From Zygnema cylindricum (Eukaryota; Streptophyta; Zygnematophyceae; Zygnematales; Zygnemataceae): DNA of 64,000 nucleotides. Made by a program: the position numbers and the translations under genes. The DNA lies in contig JBBHKE010002697.1 in the NCBI GenBank assembly GCA_037447655.1, forward strand, positions 1 to 64,000, given 5' to 3'. Positions within the stretch are counted from its first letter, which is position 1, and each line of letters opens with the position of its first letter. The notes under the pieces are model-generated. The model was not told the origin of the DNA and searched no databases. It saw nothing but the letters and a program-made list of their open reading frames with translations. This document shows positions 33,390-44,300 of the stretch, piece by piece.

Positions 33390-33771
33390 TTCAGACTATG
33401 AGCACAGTCAAAGATTCCAAAAGCACAAAATTTGAAACTAGTATCTATCCGACCAGCTGCGAATTAAATTTACGTCAATGTACACTTTGACCGTTCTGGT
33501 TTTTTTTTATTTTTGTCGTTGTTTTGTCTTTGCTTATTTTATCGTTGAAAATTTGAAAAAAGCAGGCGCAACAAATTTCAGATGTCAATGGATGGTGAAG
33601 GAGGCTTCACGGGACATTCTTCAACAAAGATTTTTTGGTTGTTTTCTGTGGAGTGGATTTGATTGCAACCTGTTCGAAGGCGCGTGGCCTATGCCAGGTT
33701 CCTATCTCACATCCATCATGGATCGTACGTGAGCTTTCCACGTGGACACATTTTACACGTCCGGTGTGTAA

Positions 33772-33806
33772 CTAGTCTACTCCTTGAAAACAAGGGAGGA
33801 GACTAG
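33772..33806. other. Hairpin with ~15-bp stem and A-rich loop
   Basis: CTAGTCTACTCCTTG and CAAGGGAGGAGACTAG face each other across AAAA with one bulge or mismatch. The same hairpin is at 41846-41880 in the second duplicate. Whether it is transcribed is unknown. Confidence 0.6.
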
Positions 33807-34125
33807 CCAGACACTGGATAGAATGACCGCTTGCTTCGAAAACACAAAATCGGACGGTCGACGTTGTCGCCCAAAAGTTTGGAGAATCTTATCGAATATT
33901 AAGTAATCGTGTTAAAAAAAAAAAAGCAGTACGACCTTGTACGGAAATTCACTTTTTCCAGTAAACAACCTCACTTTTCGCATGATGGAGGTTCACCCTA
34001 AGTGATTAAAATGCTACTGCCGGTAAACGTGTCCGAACGATTAATGGAAACGCCTGATGGACGACGGCCCTAAGGGGGAATCGATACAGGGAAAAAGTTC
34101 AGTCGAAAAACGAAAACAGACGGCC

Positions 34126-34133
34126 TATATAAA
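34126..34133 (+). promoter_or_regulatory. TATA-box-like TATATAAA
   Basis: A strong TATATAAA preceded by GGCC and conserved at 42200-42207 in copy 2. It is about 1.76 kb upstream of the start codon of the duplicated gene, so it would need an upstream non-coding exon or a different transcript. It may be chance. Confidence 0.3.
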
Positions 34134-35639
34134 CAGTATTTTACTGAACCTTGCGTTTTTTCCCAACTTTTCTTCTGCAAAGATATGAACTCAAATTGTT
34201 ATCTTTCGATTTGGGACGAGCGGTCGTCCCAGACGGTCGTCCCGAACATTGTCGACTTTTACTTTCAAAAAAACGAAAAAGAAAAGACGGGCGGGCCGAC
34301 GGACGTCCCATTCTCCATAACAAAATATCTTACTGTCTCAAAAAGATACGCACAGTTGGAATTTTGTGATCCCATCAAATTTTGTCGTCCGCAAGATTTC
34401 CTTTCGTAAATTCAATAACTGCTTCATCTGAGCCCTGTTATGTCCAACGGTGCGCATTGAAAACTGCGAACTAGAGCTGGGCAAGTTGCAGCGACATGAG
34501 TTGTCGCATGGATCCTCGTTCACAATTTTCAGATGGCGGGTTTAAGTTTCCTCTTAAAGGTCGCATGACACGTGCACCGCATGCCACTGATTTCTGTTTT
34601 TTTTCCGAATGCGGGAGGGAATTCACACGCTTTCGGGAAAAATAGCCGCGACACCTGCTGCAATAGCAAGGCATCGCATAGCGTTTTCGGATCTTGTTGG
34701 AGCTGTCAGGAATTGATTTTCGGTTGTCTATTCAATGTTTGAAAATCTGTGGTACCGTACATCTAAAACATACATTATGACAAAATATGACGTCGAGCCA
34801 TTGCACAAAAATAAATTGTAGTTCGAAGGGCCGCTTCACTTTTTGTCGGATAAACACGTGTCCTGATTTAACCAAAGCCAATTTCTCGACCTTTTTATTT
34901 TCTGTCGTCTACCTGGCTGCTCGTCAGCAGAAAGCCCTTTTGGCCTTTTCTACCGCTGTCCTGTTTTTGAAGCATCTGCCCATGCCGTCCAAATCAGATG
35001 TTTGTTCGATGCGCGTTCTGCGCCTCCGATATTTCCCATCCAAACAGCAGGGCGACATGTACGGCCAACTGCACCCTGGGAAACGGACCCCTATTTTGTC
35101 TGCAAAGGGTATCTCGTACGATGGTTTCTATGCTATGCTCTCAATGGACGTTCCTAAATTGTCCGGTAGCGCCTGGCTGAATAGTACGCCAAAAGCACAC
35201 CTGTAAAGGAACCCGTTTTCTTCACCCGCCCAGCTTTAAGTCCGTACACCCATTATATGTGACCTGAAAATAGGCCTCTGATTCCGCATGGCAGCTTGTT
35301 TGCCACCTGGCCGCCTCCCTACATTCCAAACAGAAATCACCTGAACAGTGTTGCGTCTGTCCTGTTGCGGCATCTCACTGTGGCTCTCAGGGGTCTGTCT
35401 AATTCGTCTGACACGCGCCGACAGGCCATCTCGAGTCAATGCGAGTCACTTCAACTTGTTGCCTTCGGATCCCTCGTCAGCTCGCGTCGCACGCCAGATT
35501 ACACGCTCGCAGCCTCTCCTAGCCGCACACGTACACCCGACACCGTCGCCTCGCGACCATCGCAGCGAACCTTCGTGTCGCAGGGCGACTGCCACGGCCG
35601 CCGTACCGAGCGTTATTCCCTCCTGAGACTCCTCGCTAC

Positions 35640-35891
35640 ACGACAAGCAGCGGCTGCCCTCTAAAGGAAGTACAACCGATCGCTGAAAAACAACAACAGC
35701 TGGAGACCGCCTTGCCGCGGCAAAACCGCCCTCGCCTCCGCCACACGAACTAAGACGCTCTCTCCCTCTCCCTCCCTTCTCAACCCAAGCCTCCCTCACA
35801 GACCTCCAACTCTTACCTCCCGCAACTTACTCAACCGAATCCCAGGCAATATATCTGGACCAATAAACTACGTTTTTCCTCCAGACCTCCT
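35640..35891 (+). promoter_or_regulatory. CT-rich leader before the duplicated gene, copy 1
   Basis: CCTCC, CTCTCTCC and similar pyrimidine runs precede the ATG at 35892, typical of plant 5' leaders. The equivalent stretch in copy 2 (43724-43974) has small changes and no conserved open frame, supporting a non-coding role. The transcription start is not determined. Confidence 0.4.
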
Positions 35892-36414
35892 ATGGCGGAC
35901 GCATACATGTGGATTGAGAGGATTGGACAAATGCTGGAGTCCAGGGAAGAGGAGGAGATTCACAGAGTTCTTAACCAGCAGGAGAAGGAGAGAGCCATGG
36001 CTCCCTCTCCACCCCCTCTTGCAAACCCACACCCTCCTTTGGGCCGAAAACCCCGTCCTCCCCTTCTCATAATCCCCCCTCCTGAGAATTCCCTACCCTC
36101 GCCCCAAACCTCCGCCCCCCAGCCACGTGTCGTGATCCCGGCAGCTCCGCCCAGGAGGCGGGCGGCGGTCGTGCCCCCCGTGTCGCCTCTGGAGCTGGAG
36201 GAAGGCGCCTCACTCGCGTCCTGCTTCGGACGGGAGGCTTCCAGGGGGAGGAGAGAGACGAAGAAGAAGGAAGGGAAGGCGAGGAAAAGCGAGAAGTCGA
36301 GGGAGAGGAAGAGAGAGAGTCGACCCAAGAGGGCTCCCTTGGAGTTTGCGACAGGAATGTGGAGAGAGATAGGCCAACCATCTGCCAATGACTTCTGGTT
36401 TTCTTCTAGGTGAG

Positions 36415-36481
<67 letters not shown>

Positions 36482-37257
36482 CGAGGGAGGGGCAGAGGGA
36501 GAGGCATATATCCAACCTTCTCTTTGTTGTTTTTCTTTATTTATTTCGGTCATGTTCGATATGAAGCTTTTTTGCGGTGAAAAAACCTTACAAACTTGAA
36601 ACTGACGTCAGCAATTTGATATTTCAGATCCGGAGGATGCTTCGACGGCCGTCACGATCCTCTCTTTCAAATGGACTCGGAATGCTCCATTCTGGGAATG
36701 CTGCTCACGCCGCGAGATCTCTCCCTCGCGCCAGAGAGAGAAACGACTTTCAACTCCGCCCAACTGGTAAGAAAATTAAAACATGTCCTTCCCCTCTCCC
36801 TCCCTTCACCATTCATTTCCCCCTGCATTCGATTCTCCCATCGTTTGAAAAACACTCACCTTATGAATTGAAGTCTAAGTTTTTCATTAAAATAGTCTCA
36901 GTGACTCTCTTAGTAAAACGAATTATCTCTCTTAGAAAAACGAATAAGGTTTCAACACTTTTTCTGAACATGGTTCAGTGACTTTTTCAGGGAAATGAGA
37001 CGGGGTACGAGTCTCGCCGGGCCTATCGAGAGAGCTGTTATATGGGGTATGCCGGAGAATTGGCGGCCGCAGTTTCCGGAGCTTTCCTATGGCTCTTAAC
37101 CGGTGACGGACTGAACAGTCCCACGGAACGAAGTTCAGTTTCAGATAACGGAGCATCGAAAGGATTGCGAAAACGGGCGAGTCCTGTTTCTGTTTTTTCT
37201 CCTTATGTTAGTTCTGGAGAATCTGCTGGAGCTTCTCCTACACATTTGGAATTATAG
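35892..37257 (+). CDS. Proline-rich/basic protein of unknown function, 307 aa, duplicate 1
   Basis: Three exons: 35892-36409, 36628-36766 and 36991-37257 (stop TAG). Splice sites are TCTAG|GTGAGG, TTTCAG|ATCC, CTG|GTAAG and TTTTCAG|GGAA. Lengths of 518, 139 and 267 give an uninterrupted 307-codon frame. Exon 1 begins MADAYMWIERIGQMLESREE, then a proline-rich region (about residues 37-100) and a very basic lysine/arginine/glutamate tract (about 115-150). Exon 2 reads SGGCFDGRHDPLFQMDSECS and ILGMLLTPRDLSLAP. Exon 3 has a short hydrophobic stretch (LAAAVSGAFLWLLTG, too short to assert a membrane span) and a serine-rich tail. I do not recognise the family. Intron 1 opens with a (GA)n tract. The identical architecture in the second copy is strong evidence that it is a real gene. 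Confidence 0.8.
36412..36492 (+). repeat. (GA)n microsatellite in intron 1, copy 1
   Basis: An uninterrupted GA run of about 60 bp just after the donor. In copy 2 (44495-44530) the same place has only a short GAGAGAGAAAGAGAGGGAGAG stretch, so the tract has expanded or contracted since the duplication. Confidence 0.9.
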
Positions 37258-40200
37258 GGCCGAAGGGAGGACGGGAGAAAGGAAGGGACAAGAGAGGGAG
37301 AGTGTAAAACTAATTTTGTGGACCGAAGTTGTAATTTCTACCATGTTGATTTTGGGACTTCACTGAAGCCAGGGGAGCCCAGTGGGCAAGGGTCTACTGG
37401 CCTGCCTGACTTGTGGTGAATGTGGATAGAAAAAAAGAAAAATGATCGGAATTGATGTATAGATTTATATTGAGGAAATATAGAAAGGAATTCTCTAGGC
37501 GAAAGATATAAATACCTGGAAGTTTTAGTTTTAGTGAAAATGGGGAAACGGGGAAATGGGTACCGACATTCTTTTGCAAGTAGACTCATAAAAGGGCCAT
37601 CCCAAAAAAAATTGTGGTTTTGGTCTTTTTTTTAGGAAAGATTTGACCTAAGATTGGTTAGAATTGGGGTAGTCATCAGATTTTTGACTGATTATTTGGG
37701 CAGTGGGAAAATAAATCTGGGTTAGTTAAGGACAGAAAAACCAGATTTATCACTTGCTTCTATAATTGTAATACCACCTTTCTTCCTTAAGAAAGGGAGA
37801 TATGAAGGGGGTTTGAGAAATTACTTTGTATTAGTATTATGTAGTAATAGTTTAAATCAGTTGGATAGGAAGTTCATCCACCTATCTATTGTTGGGCCTT
37901 CTCGGAATAAAACAGAACCAAATGACCATCTTTACTTTTTTATAATGAAAACAAGTTTCTTTGTGTTGTTAATTTGGTTTTATTTGTCTTCCATAGCATT
38001 GGTCTAAACAATTTGAGGTGAGCCGAATTTAAAAGAGGGAGTGGAAGGCTGCATAAGTTGTCTCTCCAGAATGAGTGAAAAACTTCCTTTTTTTTTGATA
38101 ATAAGTGAAAATCGGAGTTGGTCATTGCGAGAAAACGGAGATCAATTTCTGTAACCACACATGATTGAAGCAGAATCAAGCGCACAAGAGGTTCCATTGA
38201 CAAGTCACGGAGGCGTAGATTATTAATAAATGGATATATTAACAGCAGCAATGCTCCACACTAAAGACAGATAGGCATGATTTCAGCTGACGTAGTCAAT
38301 GTAGGTCTCGCGCTGCAATGCTGCAATGAGCCCCAAAGGGAGGGACAGTTAAAAGACTATGTTATGTATGTACCTCCAACACAACTCTAATGATAAGCTG
38401 GTTATCCACAGAAAAAACTTTACATATTTAATTGTTGCTATCTGAGTTTGTGTGACTAATGTCTCTCGCCTTTTGCTTGCTATTTTATATTCCCAGGCCC
38501 TATCTGTCAGTGATTTCCTATTTAGCGACTAATCACTTACCTGTCGACACCTATGCATGCCACATCGCTAATCGGCCAACCTTGAGTGACGTGACGGTTT
38601 ACTCAAATTACTGTGGTGTGTCCCGTGATTTCCGGTCACAGTGACGATGTGATGCGTGACATGATTGGTATTTAATCGGTACGCCGATTTTGGTAGTGCC
38701 TGAAGACATTCCAACGATAAGGCAGTCCTCTTCCAGCCTATTTTCAGTGGAGAGTATTTAGTCCCTACTGAAAGGATAGTAATATCGTTAGCAATAGCAA
38801 AATCAAAAGTGGTTATGTCACCTTCGTTGTAAGGCTGGATCCTTCTATCTTTGGATGGCAGTTATCTGTAGGTAAGCGATGTTTGACATGGATTCGCAAC
38901 TTTATAAAGGTAAGGCCTCATGTAATTGTAACTTAGCGAACTTACTTTGTATTCTAGCGCAGATTTGCAGTACACGGGTCGAGTGTCCCTACGTGTAACA
39001 ACGAAATTGTTACTTAAGGGTGAGACGATTGTATATGTCGACAATGCCCGTGACGGGTGTCAACGTCTACAATCTGTTTTGCCAAACCTTATTTTTCGAA
39101 ACTTTTTGAAGCGTCGCAAGACACATCGTAATTTTTTAAACGATTTGGTATGCCGCATGTCATTGCGTGACATCGTAGACGTACAGCCTTGCAGCCATGG
39201 CTGTACAACATGCCTGTGCGTTTGCCTCTCCTGTCAGGCCGCCATGAATGGAAACATAATTGCCCCTGCAAAATTAAAAACAATTATTCTTTTTTTTGGG
39301 CGCGTTTGTTAAATTCTTCCCATCATGACTTGTCTCGCGCACTTGCGGCCGCCCTCACTATTGTGCCTTCCTCCATTGAAGTTTGGAGCGAAGGAGAGGC
39401 AAGGTGAGCAAGGTGAGAGAGGCGCGAGCTGCAGTGGCGCCTTCACGGATTTTTCACCTTTTCGTGAAATGGCATTGCAACCTTGAGACCCCTGCAAAAA
39501 TAAAACCGTACATAATGCAAGCGGACAAAAATGAGCAACCCTGTACTTTTTCATCGTCAAAAAATTATGGAAACTTTTCACTCGTGAGAATATGTTTTCC
39601 TAATTGTGAAAAGCGGTTTTACTTTATTTAAAACACACCCTCGATGTGTTTTAAGATAAGTTTGAAGATGACGTGACAGTGGGTTGAAAAAAAACACAAG
39701 ACAACAACTTTTTGTACATCCTAAGTTCGAGGATGTCGCAAATTGTAATCTATAATTTTTCGATTTCTTCGTACGGCTGCAACTTTAGCATTACGTCGCT
39801 AAGTTTTAAAGGAAAACGACAGAAAATAACCCTTACTTAGCCACATGGGGCAATACCCTAACTCTTGTCACTTTAGGAGGAAAAAATCAATCCTTGTGAA
39901 AAGATAGCCATCCTCATGCAAAAAAGGGGAAAATAGCACTTGTGTTCAAGAATATGCAACCAAACGTGCTTTTGTATATCGCATTTTTGGAGATGGTGTC
40001 ACGCTGGAAACGTCGCAATTTTCTCAGTTTTTTAGCTCAACTTCTTGAAAATCGACCCGATATCATTTAAAAAAACGAGGAAAGTGACATATACGAAAAT
40101 CCAAGAAACACGCATTTGACTCTTGAAGCGTAATTCAAGAACGTTAAGTATGGAGCCATTCCGGAATTATTGGTTCGTGTGGTTGTACTTAAAAATTTGA

Positions 40201-40360
40201 AGGCCTCATTCCACAAGTTTCCTGTTAAAGGGTCCTTTGGTGTTCTCGGCTTTTTTGTTCTTTTCCGTGAATTTCTACGACCATTACTATTGTCTACTTG
40301 TTACATCAAGTGAATTGTTTGGTTACTTCATCCTATTTTGTCTTAAATGTCTGTGTAAGT
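37258..40360. other. 3' flank of duplicate gene 1
   Basis: Non-coding. 37258-38770 is shared with 45313-46779, and 38778-40360 with 58735-60361. 39630-39875 is a copy of the ACATGGGG dispersed repeat also seen at 2695. ORFs here are not conserved between duplicates. Confidence 0.6.
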
Positions 40361-40689
40361 AATATCTGTTTTCGTATGCAATACACCACCTTTTTTTCTC
40401 CTATCTCATTTACAGTATCATTGCTTTGTCTTCTTGTACAAATTATATCCCTTATGTTGACTGAGTTTCACTTTCTTTAGTAGTTCACAATCAAACGATA
40501 GTCACTAACATTATATTAGATTTCAAGATCTTAAAGTGTAGTGGACCAAAAGTGCACGTTAGAATATACAGTTTTTCGTATTGAGAATGAAAGAATCTCT
40601 TCGCGATTGGAATACTATCCCATTTTATATTTTCAATTAACAAATGCATTGACAAGCAACAAATTGTTGTGTGTCATGCCACTTTATAT

Positions 40690-41312
40690 AACATTCAAAT
40701 ATTTCGATGGCCGTAATTTTATGACTAGTCATTCTCAGCCACAAATATTTTGAAAAATGAGAATTTTTGGTATTTGTTTACTCAAGTATCTAAAGCTCCA
40801 ATAGTCAATTTTGTTGCATTTTCAAGGATCAAGCCGTTAAAAGCAAGGAACTTGCCGAAAGCAAGAAACTTAGCAAATCAAGACAGAAGGACGACGATGT
40901 GCGTGCACACCTGGTCATGGCTCTATCTAGAGGAAGGACTCAACTAGTTTGTGGTACCTCCACCCCTACCAAAGCTTGATCGCATCTCACGAAGGGTTAA
41001 GTTCAAACTGGACGGTAGACCTGCTTTCTCCAAAAGATTGTTGTCTAAAATTCCGTAAAGAAGTCAATGGTATCCGAACAAGATTAGATCGGTATGGTCA
41101 AATTATTCGCCGACAAATGCGAAATAACTAGGGTAAAACTAACTGGAGAAGATTTGCCCACTGCCCTTGTAAGCAAAATTCTTCAATCCTTTGCTCCAAT
41201 TATCTCTTCCTTTGACAACTATCAATTTGCACCTTTTCATACAACAAACACAACTGACCGTACCAACAAACAAATAAACTGCATCGAACGACTTAGTGAA
41301 CTTCGACGCTAA
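40690..41312 (+). pseudogene. Copia gag remnant between the duplicates
   Basis: Translated blocks ITFKYFDGRNF (40690-40720), TMCVHTWSWLYLEEGLN (40897-40947, resembling the VHGASSSAEAWNRLEG region of element D) and FADKCEITRVKLTGEDLPTA..ISSFDNYQFAPF (41100-41236) align in order with the gag of element D (FDGQNFYDW, FEKCTMMRVHLFDEDL, ISSFDNLDQSIPF). Frames change between blocks. No LTRs were found. Confidence 0.65.
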
Positions 41313-41368
41313 CCCAATATACATGACTATTCGCCGAAGAGCCGATTGTACAATGTCTTCTAACATCT

Positions 41369-41395
41369 CTCTCTCTCTCTCTCTCTCTTTCTCCC
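41369..41395 (+). repeat. (CT)n tract at the left edge of duplicate 2
   Basis: TCTCTCTCTC then TTTCTCCCTC runs straight into AGGTCGTGTCAG, the first bases shared with copy 1, placing a simple repeat at the duplication junction. Confidence 0.85.
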
Positions 41396-41397
41396 TC

Positions 41398-44300
41398 AGG
41401 TCGTGTCAGAAAGCAATCTATCGCCTACATGTTTTTTCCCGATTGGATCCACGTAGGTTCATGTTCAGACTATGAGCACAGTCAAAGATTCCAAAAGCAC
41501 AAAATTTGAAACTAGTATCTATCCGACCAGCTGCGAATTAAATTTACGTCAATGTACACTTTGACCGTTCTGGTTTTTTTTTATTTTTGTCGTTGTTTTG
41601 TCTTTGCTTATTTTATCGTTGAAAATTTGAAAAAAGCAGGCGCAACAAATTTCAGATGTCAATGGATGGTGAAGGAGGCTTCACGGGACATTCTTCAACA
41701 AAGATTTTTTGGTTGTTTTCTGTGGAGTGGATTTGATTGCAACCTGTTCGAAGGCGCGTGGCCTATGCCAGGTTCCTATCTCACATCCATCATGGATCGT
41801 ACGTGAGCTTTCCACGTGGACACATTTTACACGTCCGGTGTGTAACTAGTCTACTCCTTGAAAACAAGGGAGGAGACTAGCCAGACACTGGATAGAATGA
41901 CCGCTTGCTTCGAAAACACAAAATCGGACGGTCGACGTTGTCGCCCAAAAGTTTGGAGAATCTTATCGAATATTAAGTAATCGTGTTAAAAAAAAAAAAG
42001 CAGTACGACCTTGTACGGAAATTCACTTTTTCCAGTAAACAACCTCACTTTTCGCATGATGGAGGTTCACCCTAAGTGATTAAAATGCTACTGCCGGTAA
42101 ACGTGTCCGAACGATTAATGGAAACGCCTGATGGACGACGGCCCTAAGGGGGAATCGATACAGGGAAAAAGTTCAGTCGAAAAACGAAAACAGACGGCCT
42201 ATATAAACAGTATTTTACTGAACCTTGCGTTTTTTCCCAACTTTTCTTCTGCAAAGATATGAACTCAAATTGTTATCTTTCGATTTGGGACGAGCGGTCG
42301 TCCCAGACGGTCGTCCCGAACATTGTCGACTTTTACTTTCAAAAAAACGAAAAAGAAAAGACGGGCGGGCCGACGGGCGTTCCATTCTCCATAACAAAAT
42401 ATCTTACTGTCTCAAAAAAGATACGCACAGTTGGAATTTTGTGATCCCATCAAATTTTGTCGTCCGCCAGATTTCCTTTCGTAAATTCAATAACTGCTTC
42501 ATTTGAGCCCTGTTATGTCTGAACGTTGCGCATTGAAAACTGCGAACTAGAGCTGGGCAAGTTGCAGCGACATGAGTTGTCGCATGGATCCTCGTTCACA
42601 ATTTTCAGATGGCGGGTTTAAGTTTCTTCTTAAAGGTCGCATGACACGTGCGCCGCATGCCACTGCTTTCTGTTTTTTTTCCGAATGCGGGAGGGAATTC
42701 ACACGCTTTCAGAGAAAATAGCCGCGACACCTGCTGCAATAACAAGGCATGAGCATCGCATAGCGTTTTTGGATCTTGTTGGAGCTGTCAGGAATTGATT
42801 CTTCGGTTGTCTATTCAATGTTTGAAATCTGCGATACCGTACATCTGAAACGTACTTCATGACAAAATATGACGTCGAGCCATTGCACAAAAATAAATTG
42901 TGGTTCTAAGGGCCGCTTCACTTTTTGTCGGATTAACACGTGTCCTCATTTAACCAAAGCCAACTTCTCGACCTTTTTCTTTTCAGTCGTCTACCTGGCT
43001 GCTCGTCAGCAGAAATCCCTTTTGGCCTTTTCTACCGCTGTCCTGTTTCTGAAGCAATCTGCCCATGCCGTCCAAATCAGATGTTTGTTCGATGCGCGTT
43101 CTGCGCCTCCGATGTTTCCCAATCCAAACAGCAGGGCGACATGTACGGCCAACTGCACCCTGGGAAACGGACCCCTATTTTGTCTGCAAAGGGTATCCCG
43201 CAAGGTGGTTTCTATGATATGTATTCAATGGACGTTCCTAAATTGTCCGGTAGCGCCTGGCTGAATAATACGCCAAAAGCACACCTGTAAAGGAACCCGT
43301 TTTCTTCACCCTCCCAGCTTTTAGTCCGTACACCCATTATAGGTGACCTGAAAATAGGCCTCTGATTCCGCATGGCAGCTTGTTTGCCACTTGGCCGCCT
43401 CCCTACATTCCAAACAGAAACCACCTGCACAGTGTTGCGTCTGTCCTGTTGCGGCGTCTCACTGTGGCTCTCAGTGGTCTGTCGAATTCGTCTGACACGC
43501 GCCGACAGGCCCTCTCGAGTCAATGCAAGTCACTTCAACTTGTTGTCTTCGGATCCGTCGTCAGCCGCGTCGCACGCCAGATTACACGCTCGCAGCCTCT
43601 CCTAGCCGCACACGTACACCCGACACCGTCGCCTCGCGACTGTCGCAGCGAACCTTCGCGTCGCAGGGCGACTGCCACGGCCGCCGTACCGAGCGTTATT
43701 CCCTCCTGAGACTCCCCCCTACACGACAAGCAGCGGCTGCCCTCTAAAGGAAGTACAACCGATCGCTCTAAAACAACAACAGCTGGAGACCGCCTTGGCG
43801 CAGCGAAACCGCCCTCGCCTCCGCCACACGAACTAAGACGCTCTCTCCCTCTCCCTCCCTTCGCAACCCAAGCCTCCCTCACAGACCTCCAATTCTTACC
43901 TCCCCAAACTTACTCAACCGAAACCAAGGCAAAGTATCTGAACCACTAAACTGGGATTTTCCTCTAGACCTCAAATGGCGGACGCATACATGTGGATTGA
44001 GAGGATTGGACAAATGCTGGAGTCGAGGGAAGAGGAGGAGATTCACAGAGTTCTCAACCAGCAGGAGAAGGAGAGAGCCATGGCTCCCTCTCCACCCCCT
44101 CTTGCAAACCCACACCCTCCTTTGGGCCGAAAACCCCGTCCTCCCCTTCTCATAATCCCCCCTCCTGAGAATTCCCTACCCTCGCCCCAACCCTCCGCCC
44201 CCCAGCCACGTGTCGTGCTCCCGGCAGCTCCGCCCCGGAGGCGGGCGGCGGTAGCGCCCCCCATGTCGCCGCTGGACCTGGACGAAGGCGCCTCGCTCGC

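Larger units (their letters stand above)
33326..40360 (+). repeat. Segmental duplication, copy 1 (~7.0 kb)
   Basis: Runs from AGGTCGTGTCAGAAAGC to GTGTAAGT. It matches 41398-46779 and then 58735-60361 in the same order. The left ~950 bp look identical base for base, the gene region differs by about 3% (hand count in exon 1), and the right 1.6 kb differ more. It contains the three-exon gene at 35892-37257. Confidence 0.9.

Noticed and set aside
34787-35664. ORFs of 139 and 122 codons upstream of the duplicated gene
   Set aside because: The equivalent ORFs in duplicate 2 are frameshifted, unlike the 307-residue gene, so they are not under coding constraint.
35960-36553. 197-codon minus-strand ORF opposite exon 1
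   Set aside because: It includes the GA tract as a Leu/Ser run and its remainder is the shadow of the proline-rich exon.
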